From positions 62,001 through 126,000 of the forward strand of contig JACEEZ010021769.1 of the NCBI GenBank assembly GCA_016584305.1: a DNA stretch of 64,000 nucleotides, read 5' to 3'. How positions within the stretch are numbered: the stretch's first letter is position 1; the number at the start of each line of letters is the position of its first letter. The position numbers and the translations under genes were made by a program. Below are positions 46,195-57,200 of this stretch, one piece after another. Under the pieces are notes generated by a model that saw nothing but the letters and a program-made list of their open reading frames with translations, was not told the origin of the DNA and searched no databases. The DNA is from Chionoecetes opilio. Lineage: Eukaryota; Arthropoda; Malacostraca; Decapoda; Majidae.

Positions 46195-47205
46195 TTACAC
46201 TTATTACAATTCGCCTCTTCAAGTCGCTATTTTTTGTCCATGTCTCACATCAATAGAGTAAAGGCCGTGTCACACGGACACTTTTTCCGGCATCTTTTGG
46301 TATTTTGCTACCAAAAGATGCCTGTTGTGGTGGCAAAAAAATGCGCGTTCGTCATACGGCGTTTCGGCTACGAGCATCTTCTTGCACGATTCTTAAGTCT
46401 TCAATAGACTACCTTAGTGTCTCGATCTGTCGTCTGGGAACTACACGCGGAGCTAGAATGTCGGGTCTCGGGGTGTCGGGCCCGACTTATTTTCTATTAT
46501 TCCCTACCAAACCAGCTACAATTAAGTGTTGTCATGGTCAACATAGGCTTATGCAAAATGGAAATATACGCGTTTTACATTATTCATGGCGTTATAATGA
46601 GGATTGTTGGCTAAATAGAAGCATTCTATCACAGGTGTCCTACAACATTCTACTAAATACTGCAAAGGAATGCTTCAAGGCAGGTGCATGGGTAAATATT
46701 ACCTCCATGTATGCAAAGAGAAGGTAATATAAACCCATGCATCTGCCTTGAAGCATTCCTTTGCAGTATTTAGTAGAATGTTGTAGGACACCTGTGATAG
46801 AATGCTTCTATTTAGCCAACAATCCTCATTATAACGCCATGAATAATGTAAAACGCGTATATTTCCATTTTGCATAAGCCTATGTTGACCATGACAACAC
46901 TTAATTGTAGCTGGTTTGGTAGGGAATAATAGAAAATAAGTCGGGCCCGACACCCCGAGACCCGACATTCTAGCTCCGCGTGTAGTTCCCAGACGACAGA
47001 TCGAGCTCACTAAGGTAGTCTATTGAAGACTTAAGAATCGTGCAAGAAGATGCTCGTAGCCGAAACGCCATGTGACGAACCCGCATTTGTTCGCCACCAC
47101 TACAGGCATCTTTTGGTAGCAAAATACCAAAAGATGCCGGAAAAAATGTCCGTGTGACACGGCCTTAAGACAGGGATCACAAGCGACTTGAAGAGTCGTA
47201 TCTTT
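46195..47205 (-). pseudogene. RTE fragment split by a miniature element
   Basis: 46195-46261 and 47166-47205 join into RTE sequence equivalent to 2577-2660 of copy 1 (TGTCTCACA...AGAGTAAGACAGGGATCAC). This gives the empty site for the inserted element. Confidence 0.85.
46262..47165. mobile_element. Palindromic element with TAA target duplication
   Basis: The ends are AGGCCGTGTCACACGGACA and its inverse, and the whole 904 bp folds around about 46715. TAA is duplicated at 46259-46261 and 47166-47168, and RTE copy 1 shows the single TAA of the empty site. The 3-bp TAA fits PIF/Harbinger or ISL2EU-like elements, but the ends differ from those of the autonomous copy around it. Non-coding. Confidence 0.92.
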
Positions 47206-47255
47206 GCCACCGGGAGACTGCAAGTGAAAGAAAAAAAAAAGGAAAAAAAAAAGGT

Positions 47256-50200
47256 TTAGTTTTTTTTGTCTTTTAGTTCTTTCAGTATTGTTTTTAATAA
47301 TGTTTGTGTTCTTTCATGTCGTTGTCTTTGTGTCTGTTCCTGTTGTCTTTGGTGTCTTTCCTGTTGTTCTAGTATTTGTTCTTGTTGTCTTAGGTATCTT
47401 TCGTTTTGTGAAATTAATTGTTCTTGTTGTCTGTAGTGTTGTTCGTATTGTTCAGTGACTAATTGTGTGAAGCTTGTTGTTCTTTCACTTGCACTCTCCC
47501 TCAGCAGTTGCAATTGTTCAGATACATTTTCGCCCTCTCCTTCCATCCTACTGCGCTTTTTCCCCCGTGGCGTTGAGGAGGGTGGTGATGCCAGGGGGGA
47601 AAGTGGTTGCGATGATGTTGCAATCTGCTGGCTGATGGAGTTGGAGGGAGTTGGTGGTGAGTCACTAAGTCTCGAGGATGATGGGACTGAAAAATTAAAG
47701 ATATAACAGTTTAGTGAAGCAACAGATTAATAAATTGTTAACAGTGCAAATTAATTTTGAAAGCTTCAATGACTGGTTATTGAAAAAAGAATGAGCAAGC
47801 CCTAAAATGAGGCATTTTTATCAAAATAACACATGTTTGCCGGTCATATAAACTTACAGTACAGCCTGTGGTCAGCCATGAAAGGAGAAGAAAAAAATAG
47901 AAGTGGTATTCAAACTATGACATGACAGGTTACATTACAGAAACATTGCAGTTGATTTATGATATCTTTTGAGCCTATTCATTTAAGTTTCAAAGAAGTA
48001 ACAATGACTCCAAGGTCCTCCACCGGCTTCCTACTTGCCTACTCTAAGTTTTCTCACCTTGCTCCTCTTTTTTTAAGTTGCCTACCCTAACACACTGTCT
48101 CTACAATTAATAAGTGGTTACACTCCTGTAACATTAACATCTCTACCGTTCCGATGATGTTAATAATCGTATCTTCTTCCATTATCTCTCTCGATATCAT
48201 GACAAATGCAACCAGGGAAGAACAAAGATAATGCATGACTATTTTATAATACAATATAATGTACCTGGAAGAGAGGACTCCACAGCACGTGGAGTGATGA
48301 TAGGGTCACCGGCCATGAGCTCATCCATTAGGTCGTAGTATTGCCACTGGCCGTCACTCCCTCGTCCACTTAGTTTTGAATTGTCTTTTATGACCTTGTA
48401 CCTGAGAAAAGTAAAGTATTGACAATTTAATTACTACTTAATTAAGAAAGGTAGAACTTGTGAGGAAATATGAATTATTTTTACTTCTACTTGCTTCAGA
48501 CTTATGACTACATGCCTGACACCAGTACCGTGATATCCATTGTGAATACAATAAAAAAAATAGTATAGGATAAAATTTTGCAACCAATGTTGTTAAGACT
48601 GTATTTGTCATGCAATAACACACCTTTGCTTCAAACCACGCATCTTGGCGTCACACATGTCCCCATTGACCGTGTAACCTGCATTGTTCATATTGTTTGC
48701 GATCTCTCGCCAGACCGCATATTTTTTCTTGTTGCTTTTATTGAGGCCCCCTCTGCTGTCTCTGAAATTTGCCACTAGCAGCAGCACTGCCTCATAACTC
48801 CACACATGTTGTTCTGTAAGTAAAATCGAAATATGAAATGCATGAGCAATTATATGAGCAGCCTTATTTCCTAAGAAACTTGACAAAACTATGTAGTACA
48901 TGTAAATGTTTCCTACATGTATGTAAACGGTGAGAAAAAAAAAACTCATGGTATATACTTTGCCCATGAGTCACCTTACCTACAACTACCACAATAAATG
49001 CCACAAACTAACAATAAATGTAAATTGAGATGAGAAATCATTACAGCTCTAGTTTTTAAGGAAGTACCGGGTGATCACATTGAATGTTACGGATTGAATC
49101 CACGCCGGATTGTCTCTTATAGATACAGCCTGCTGGTGGGAAGGGTCGGTTTCAGGGTAGCGTGCCACATGCCCATATAGCTCTGAAGTCGGCGCTGACG
49201 TTCTATGCAGGTAATAGGCCTCGATTAAGTCTCACGGTGCAATCGCTGAATTAGAGAGAACTGAAACTCGAGAAATGCCAGTGGTCGCTGGCAGTTTTAA
49301 CTCAAAGGTTGGTCTACTGTGTTTTGGCTCCGCGACTAATATTTTTCATAAATTAATTTCGCGATAAACATTGATGCACCGCATCTGAATACCAAAAAAT
49401 ATAGTTCTTCTGTTGTTCTACTAATTATATGAATGACATTCATTACGATGGAACGTTCTATAATAGCAATTTAATGCAAATTACTCGCCTCGAGTAGCAA
49501 AGCTTAATATATTTTTTACATGTATATTGTGGCATGTAAAATTGGGGTGATGTTCACACTGTTTTCTAAGACAGTACTGCTGCGTCTGGCAAACGCTTGT
49601 CAAAATACAATAAGCAATGCCTTGGAAAAATGAAGAATAAAGAATGCCGAAATCGGCTTGTTGCTGCGACAATGTAGGTTATAATTGTGGAGGCGACACC
49701 CCGCGGCGGGGAGTGGTGGGCGGGGAGATTGTGGCGGGGAGATTGAATCAAAACATTGCCACTTCACGCGTCGACTCATTGCACTTCCAGGCTTTCTATC
49801 TGATTGATACACAATAATAACAGGAAAATATGACTGCCTAGGTATAGATAACTTCTAAACATACGTTATTGACTATATAATATCATAGAGTAACATTTAC
49901 CTCGCCTCCTCAACTATAACCTACTTGGTTATTTGGTTAAATGCATGTTTTACAGACTCAGGCTTCTATACAATATACATATAGAAGAAAATCGTTCTTA
50001 AAATTATACTTTTGTGTTTTAAGTGCAGTGGAATAAGCCCATATTTTTCTTTCAAGTTGACCAACTTTTCACCAAATTGTGAGTTAAAACTGCCAGCGAC
50101 CACTGGCATTTCGGAGTTGCAGTTCTCTCTAATTGACACGTAAGCATCACAGCGATACCCCATGATTCTGCGAAGACACTTATTACCAAAGACATCGATT

Positions 50201-51889
50201 CGCCTCTTCAAGTTACTATTTAGGGCTATATGCAAGAATGCTCATCAGATCCCGGCAGGTGGAGATTCTCCACAGTTGTATCTCCACCGGTGGGATCTTC
50301 AAGAAATGCCCAACCGGTGGATATTTGACAGTCGTACCAACACAAGCGGTGGCTGCAGAAGCAGGCGTACCAACACAAGCGAGTCCAAGGCGGCATCAGT
50401 ATTTTGACTTTTTTACACCTATCAAATTCCTTTTACTAGCCTAATTTATCCTTTCTGCCATTAAAATAATAGCTTTGAATAAGAGTTATTCATTTCCGCC
50501 ATAAACGATAGCTAAAATAAATCAAAACAAATCAAGGTTAAAAAGAAAAGAAAAATGTTGTCTTCAAGAAATGTGATGTCCAACAGTGAAGTACACTTTA
50601 ATCTTCCTTTTCATCATCGGCGACAGTTTCATAAACCCACCCAGCTGGTTGGCGGCCGCTTTCTCCCGCGGAATATTCAGTAATAATGGACAATGACTTC
50701 GCGGTCGTTTTCAGAGACACCGATAAATTTTTCCTGGACTAAAATAGGTGCTTTTTCTAATGGAAATTGTTTCATTTTCCGGAAACCCATATTAAAAAAA
50801 TATGTATATATTTCATCACCTAATTTTATGGTTGGCGTTTCCATTAACAACACTGTACCTCTGTATCTCTATGTAGGTTATAATGAAACATAACCTAACC
50901 TTAACCACTAAGTATACCGAACCTAACCTTAACCATGCATAAAATTATGTGATGAAATATTTTATATATTTTTATATTTTTAAATGGGTTTCCGGAAACT
51001 AAAACTATCTCCATTAGAAAAAGCACCTATTTTTGGCCAGTAAAAAGTAGTCGGTGTCTCTGAAAATGACCGCGAAGTTTTCGTCCAGTACAAACAAATA
51101 GGTTATTTACCTAGTTTTGGTCAATTTATAGTTTCACCCAACCAACGATTTTCTGATGCGCCTTATGTTTTTCTGTGTTTTGATATAATCTGCCAACCGT
51201 TTCTGTCGCAAATTATTAAAAAAAAAATATATTTTTGCAAGAATGACGAAAAAAAAAAAAAAAATTAACCTAAACCTAACCTAACCTTTGCCTATACCTA
51301 ACTTAACCCATACCTAACCTAACCTGTACCTAACCTAACCTTTACCTAACTAACTATAAAAAAAAAAAAAAAAAAAAAAAAAAGACTAGAAAAAAAAAAA
51401 AAAATATTGCGACATAAGCGGTTAGCAGATTCATTCAAAACACATAAATACACACCAGAAAAACATAAGGCGCATCAGAAAATCGTTGGTTGGGTGAAAC
51501 TATAAATTATCCCTAGTTTTCTTCCCCAAAGCATGTTATGCACTTACTTCTTGTTGGTGGCCCAGTAGTGTCAGACATTTCTGCAGCAGTGTGAGGCACT
51601 TCGGCTTCTAAAGCAGCAGCTGGAGCCGTGTCAGGACCAGCAGCTGGAACCGTGTCAGGACCAGCAGCTGTACAAGGAAAGATATATCTTAGCAAAGAAA
51701 TGTCCAACACTGGGTTACGTTGTTTATCACTATATATACGACGATAGTAATATCACTGCATTATCTCCTTATCTTACAACAGCAGTATTACTTACTGCAT
51801 TGCCCGTAGTGCAGTTCGACGTCTGCCAACACGCAACTCCTATAGTTTCGGCACTTCGAACATTCATATATATTTCCCGACGCTGCCAT
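47256..51889 (-). CDS. Harbinger Myb/SANT-like DNA-binding partner protein (five exons)
   Basis: In PIF/Harbinger elements this partner binds the ends and carries the transposase into the nucleus. Exons (right to left): 51889-51796, 51667-51548, 48813-48624, 48401-48265, 47686-47256. All introns have GT-AG borders and phases agree, giving 323 residues. Residues 1-31 hold a Cys/His-rich word (ECSKCRNYRSC, HYGQC), and 32-71 are Ala/Pro-rich with a GPDT repeat. The Myb/SANT-like domain starts at about 75 (VWSYEAVLLLVANF, KKYAVWREIANNM, CDAKMRGLKQRYK). GKKRSR near 222 is a likely nuclear signal. From about 236 to the end is a Gln/Glu/Arg-rich coiled coil. The start lies 165 bp inside the right terminal repeat. 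The 2.7-kb intron 2 carries an RTE fragment and three miniature elements. Exon joints are by eye. Confidence 0.82.
49095..50230 (-). pseudogene. RTE fragment split by a miniature element
   Basis: 49095-49252 and 50131-50230 match RTE copy 1 around 2370-2600 (GTGCAATCGCTGA...TTGACACGTAATCA). The insert is 49253-50130. Located in intron 2 of the Myb-like gene. Confidence 0.82.
49253..50130. mobile_element. Miniature element flanked by AATT
   Basis: The ends are AGAGAGAACTGAAACTCGAG and an inverted copy (GCAGTTCTCTCT); the inverted match extends about 60 bp (ATGCCAGTGGTCGCTGGCAG). AATT flanks both sides; the empty RTE site reads GATTTG, so the duplication is 3-4 bp. A GC-rich GGCGGGGAG patch is at 49695-49745. 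Non-coding. Confidence 0.8.
50231..50686. other. Unassigned interval in Myb-like gene intron
   Basis: It contains a direct repeat CGTACCAACACAAGCG at 50333 and 50367 and two inverted CCACCGGTGGG-like words. Nothing else recognised. Confidence 0.4.
50687..51087. mobile_element. Miniature element with CCTAA core
   Basis: Inverted ends: TGGACAATGACTTCGCGGTC at left and GACCGCGAAGTTTTCGTCCA at right, with CCGGAAACCCAT words and their inverse inside. CCTAA-type words occupy 50886-50935. Related to 41648-41987. Confidence 0.78.
51123..51508. mobile_element. Miniature element with CCTAA core
   Basis: Inverted arms of about 100 bp (TTTCACCCAACCAACGATTT at left, inverse at right). The centre holds an A run, an interrupted CCTAA tract (51265-51352) and further A runs to about 51405. 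Confidence 0.82.
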
Positions 51890-52053
51890 CTTGCCGTGTT
51901 TACAAACAATGTTCCCGCGCGCTGTTGTTGTCGTTGTTGGCAAACCAACTCCTCGAGTCGGTGCGCGGGAGAGCACACAGAAATTTTCTGTACGGCGTAC
52001 AAAAGCATACAATACCGTACAATATCGTACAGAATTCCTTAGTGAACGCAGCC

Positions 52054-52770
52054 CTCGTCTCATTGGTCGATCACTCCCGCTCGCTCATATCAGAAAACAT
52101 TGCAGTATAAAACCTTGCTTTCCTTACTTCCTCCCTTTTGTACCCCATGACACACCTATTACTCCCTTCACTATATCCCCCTTCACTCCCTGGCCTATTT
52201 ATATAGCGCTACAATCCCCTGACAACAGTCTATTGCAAAGCTTACAAGTGGAATCTGTATAGCGGGGTCCACAAGTGTTTCCATATATCGCAGTCGTGGC
52301 TGTATTTTTCAAGTCACTAATAATTACTACCTATTACACGGCCTGTAGAGGGTGTTGATGGCGTAGCGTGATGCTGTAGGAAGGATGGTATATAGTAGCT
52401 ACTAGAGGGGCACGTGAGAGGGTTAGAACTAGTTCAACTAGAGAACACGAGAAATAACGCATTAAAATACACAAGAGGTAGTGGTGGTGGTCGAGCTTAC
52501 ATTCACGCAGCGGTGCCGCTGTTTCCCCTTCAAGCAGCGGGACACAATATTTTCACATCATGTATGTCTTCCTTTACTAATATTGTCTTCCAGACTCACT
52601 GATAATAAATATATTTTAAATCAGACCTTGGAAACAGCATTATTTTGATATTGCAAAACTTAGTTACGTATAATGTTCTATAAATTGTGGCACCACCGCT
52701 CACGCAGCACGCCAAAAGAATTGGAGGCTCCGAATCTTTTGCCTCTAGACGCACGTCTTTCAAGGTCACA
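52054..52770. other. Unassigned interval right of the Harbinger transposon
   Basis: No gene is recognised. The last 100 bp resemble the interior of the 38738-39047 element (AGAATTGGAGGCTCCGAAT). Confidence 0.4.
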
Positions 52771-52848
52771 CAAGCAGGAAGTGACGTCACGGTGACGTCA
52801 CGTTGGCAAGATGGACGTAGCAAATACGGGAAGTGTGAACCCCTCATT

Positions 52849-53318
52849 AGACTAGACGTACGCGGTCACTACGCGTGCGAGAGCTCTCTCTGTATCTATG
52901 GATGAAAGGGAATAGCCATATTATTATTATTATAAATTTGAAACCATTACACTATTTTGATCTCTGGAATTTGCCGGGTTTTTTTTGCGCAAAAACTACT
53001 GAAGCAATTTTGCTCAAATTACAGATATAATGGCATCATATATCTATGCATTTTGTGTAAAAATAATATAAACATAGTTGAAAAACTACGGTTAGGAGGA
53101 CCGAAAAACCGATAGTCGTGACCGTATATCCCCTTAAAACAGAGGTCGCAACCCAGAATTCGAGAAGAGCCAGATTCTTCAAACTTGGCAGAAAAGCAGT
53201 GCTGATGGAGCCGCAGTATAAATTATAAATGGAAATTACGAAACAATAAAATGTTCCTCTTATTATCTGTTACTTATAAAGCAGGAATATAGAATAAAAA
53301 AATAAAGGAAAATGCATG

Positions 53319-53352
<34 letters not shown>

Positions 53353-53429
53353 AAAAATTAGTACAAAAATTCATCCCAATATTTTCCTAGAGACATAGGT
53401 AGGACCTAGGTCACATTAACTATTGTACT
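52849..53429. other. Unassigned interval with (AAT)n
   Basis: No gene seen. A short AAT microsatellite at 53320-53345. Confidence 0.5.
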
Positions 53430-54055
53430 GCGGCTATTAGCGCGTTTCCGCGATGTTTACCAGGCCGTAGGCCGGTCCAGGCCAGCCTAGACTAGTCCAG
53501 CCTGGAGTGATGCTCACGAAAACACATCTAGACTGGCCCCGGCCCATTCGTCGTTCTTATTGGCTGGGGGATCAAGTGGGTGGTCCTACCGTCCTGCAAG
53601 CTTTACCCCCCCCCCCCCCACACACACACAAAGACACACCAAAGGGTTATCAATTTGACCTCAGGTAATAATCTCCATAGGCATATGAAAGGTGAACCGT
53701 GGTCATCATTCTGTATGTGATGAGAGTCAGGTTTATAAATCTCTGGTCGGAGAACAATTCCAGCAACACAATATTGCAAGACCTGTCGCAGCCATGTCAA
53801 ACATTTACTATATATAACCTATATAACCATCATGTATCATATCCATAGGTACTGGCATCCACTACCTGGAGATTTCCGTATATAGCAGGCCTTTTACTGG
53901 TGGAGTACTTGTTATTAGCCCTATTATCATGCAAGTTTTGCCTTGTGCAATGTAGCAGTCCTCCCTTGTAGTCATCCCTGCTACTTGACTTCTCAATGGG
54001 AAGTCAAGTAGCAGGGATGACTATGAAAACTTGAATGATGAAATTTCATTTAACA
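53430..54055 (+). repeat. 600-bp repeat, copy 2, with strong hairpin
   Basis: Direct match to 29760-30345, beginning TTAGCGCGTTTCCGCGATG at 53438 and ending after the AGTCATCCCTGCTACTTGAC hairpin (53965-54025). A run of C (53607-53620) and a CA stretch distinguish it. Confidence 0.8.
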
Positions 54056-54227
54056 CTATTAGACCGGGAGCCCGGGGGTGGGGGTGTCTGGTCAGCTGGA
54101 AAGGTAACCAATTTTATTTGCCACCAAAGTATCACCTATCAGTACTGATGTATGGAAGTGGACGACTGGCAGGCATGCTGTGGTGGTTGTGGCCAGGAGA
54201 GTGGATTAAATCCACTCCAAAAATTAT

Positions 54228-57200
54228 CTAGATCAGCTTTGGATAGTAACCGATCCTAAATACCTGTCCATAACCCAATGTATGAAACGGTTGATGATGC
54301 CAGTGATTTTCATTGGTGGGTTACCCCTGCCAGTGACCATTAATTAACCCCTCAAAGCTGACCTACATCAGCTCATGAGGTAACCACTTCGGATAACTTT
54401 CAAAATCTTCTACAGTCCCAAATATCATGAATGGCCACTTCCAGTGACTAACAGTGGTGCGTTGTGACGTCCCGCCAGTGACGCCTAAAAATTGAAAATC
54501 CCCAGAACTGAGCTAGATCAGCTCATGAGGTAACTACTTCAAATCACATGTAAAATCTCTTGCAGGATCCCATATATTACGAATAGCCACTTCCAGTGAT
54601 TTTCATTGGTGGGCTACCCCTGTCAGTGACCATTAATTAACCCCCCAAAGCTGACCCAGATCAGCTCATGAGGTAACCACTGTAAATCACTTACAAAATC
54701 TTCTGCAGGGTCCCAAATATCATGAATGGCCACTTCCAGTGATTTCCAGTGGTGGGTTACCCCCGGCAGTGACGCCCAAAAATTGAAAAACACCAGAACT
54801 TACCTAGATCAACTCATGAGGTGACCACTTCAGACAGAAACAATCATACAACTGCCTTGTAGCTATGTACAGGTCTATGATGGGGGGCTTGTTCTACACT
54901 CCGTTCTCCCTAAGACACATATTGGAACATCATATGGCTCAATCGCTCGAACAATACTGTCTGTAGTGTGTTCTGGGAGAGCAACAGAAACTCACGTATG
55001 CCTGGACAAATGCATAGAGAATTCAATAAAAGACAGTGAGAGGAAAAGGCGTGGAGCTGTTGATTCCCTCTGTCATCACAGGAACAGATCAAACAATCAG
55101 ACAGAGAGACCAAAAATTGCTTCAAAATGGAGGTTTCAAGAATGAGCTTGGGAAGTTCCTTTTGCGAGAGTGGGAGAAGGACCATTATTGGAATATCCTA
55201 GAAGGCAAAACTTTGATGGCTTCCTTTGGTGGAGAGTGCTATCAGTATGTACCAGACAAGTTCCAGCACATCATCGTTTCCAAACCAGCACATTTCCAAG
55301 CCGACCATGAAGAAGCGGACACATTGATTGATTTTCACATCACAAACATCACAGCCAGCAACATCATTGTGAGGGCATCATACACATCTTGATAGGCTCC
55401 ATTGGGAAGCAGAGCGCAGAGGACCGGGCTATGATCAACATAATCATGGCTTGTGGAGTAGGAAATGACAGAAGATTCATCAACGTCTCAAACATTGTAG
55501 AAATTCTGGAACAACGCATAACTGGACTGTCCCAAGCTATGCCTGGATACCATGCATTGACTGGGTGTGATTCACATCTGCATTTTACAGGTAAAAAAAA
55601 ATCAAGTTATGCAAATGATACTCCTCAAAACATATTGGGCTGTAAACATGTCTTGGATAGGCCCATACATTCCCGACACTCAGTATTCCTAGGGATCTGT
55701 CAAAACAATTATTTTCTTTTTATAGAAACTATTTGAGGAATAAAAGTTACTTGTTATCTTCGCCTTACAGTGTTGTCAGACAACCTAACTGTTTTGCCAG
55801 ATCATTATGCATTGTGGACATTATTTATTAATCTTAAAAAGTAAGTGTAATCATGAGAAACCATATTTTCAAATCAATAATTAATTCTGCCATTAATGCC
55901 AGAAATGTTAGATTGGTTTTAATTTCATGTCTTTTTTGGGCTGTATCTTGCAGTAAAGGCAAAGTCAAACCACTCGAGATCATTGAGAAAGATGACACTG
56001 GGAAGTTCGTCCAACTGTTCATCAGAATGGGAGATGTTCTTGGAAGTGCAGATGTTGATATTGCGTCAGAGTGTGTCTGTCATGCCCAGAGTAAATTAAA
56101 GATGTCAATGAAGCACGATTCCTGAAACTGGTTGAGATGATAGGAAAAGTTGATCAGGTAAACGAAATTGCACAAACGTATTGTTGTCTGATTATATGAT
56201 ACATTTGCAAAACTTGAAGTGAAGTTTTAGTCAATGATGCTGTGAAACTATTACATTTTCAGGAGAATTCACTGGCCAATGTAGAAAAACTCAACTGTGC
56301 ATTGCTGCCACCTTGTCGTAGGTCTCTCGAGATGAAGATACGTCGAGCTAACTACGTCACAATGCTATAGACTCGTGCTACAATAGCATACTCATCATAT
56401 GGGCTGTTACCACGTGATTATGGCTGGTCACTGGATACTGAGGAGAGACTACATCCCACCTGGTTCGAAGGACCAGCAATCCCAAGTGATCTCTTCAAAA
56501 GAATGGCAGAAGAGGAAGATGATTCAATTCCAGATGAAGCCAACCAGACAGACATGTGTGATAAGAAACTTGATGAAACTGCTAGTGATATTGATGCATG
56601 GAGTGATGACTCTGCTTCTGATGAAGAAGAGACATATTAAAATGTAAAAGGAAAGCCAATGCAGGAACATATAGAATAAAACACTTTCAAGATATTTAAG
56701 GCTATTTTCAATATTGTCTTAAACACAGACATTGACAAACCCTGGAATCTTAGAATTTTGATTCCTTCTGGTTATTGTTCTCCCACTCAGAACAACAGAA
56801 GAAACTCCTTGAGCTCAAGTTTGGTTCTAAAATATTTTTTTCAAATATTTATGTTTTGTTTTAATTTTTGTATGTGTTGTCAAGATAAATTTTTGATCGA
56901 AAGTAGTTAAATAAACTGCATTTTTTACATTTTTCAGGAGAATGTGTAATCTTTAGTTTTAATCATTCTATAGAATGAATAAAATATGTACAGTTGTTTA
57001 CAAAAGTTATCATGCTAATAATTTGCATGCCCCAGCAGAAGATTTTACAACTGAATTGAAGAGGTTACCTCAAGATTCGATATAGGTCAGCTCTGCGAGG
57101 CTAATATATGGTGACTGCCAGGGGTAACCCACCACTGGAAGTCACTGGAAATGGCCATTCATGATATCGGAGACCCTGCAGAAGATTTTACATGTAATTT

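Larger units (their letters stand above)
41027..52053 (+). mobile_element. Autonomous two-gene PIF/Harbinger DNA transposon
   Basis: The terminal inverted repeats begin GGCTGCGTTCACTAAGGAAT and are identical for 30 bp (41027-41056 and 52024-52053). CTC is duplicated at 41024-41026 and 52054-52056, the 3-bp duplication expected of this superfamily. It contains a DDE transposase gene on + starting 90 bp from the left end, and a Myb/SANT-like gene on - starting 165 bp from the right end. This two-protein arrangement is standard for PIF/Harbinger. Nested insertions inflate it to 11.0 kb. Both genes read cleanly after splicing, so the copy was recently, or still may be, functional. Confidence 0.87.
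40947..52845. mobile_element. Outer GGTTCACAC-ended element hosting the Harbinger transposon
   Basis: The left end (about 40947-41023: CCTGGTTCACACTTCACG, then TTTGCTACGTCC and GTGACGTCACCGTGACGTCA) is inverted at about 52770-52845. These match the 38738-39047 miniature element. The piece is interrupted by the 41027-52053 transposon. TAA lies left and TTA right, so the boundary duplication is not proved. Confidence 0.55.

Noticed and set aside
45612..46256. His/Ser-rich 214-codon open frame
   Set aside because: It follows the 38-bp minisatellite and the inverted RTE scrap; the codons simply reflect the repeat.
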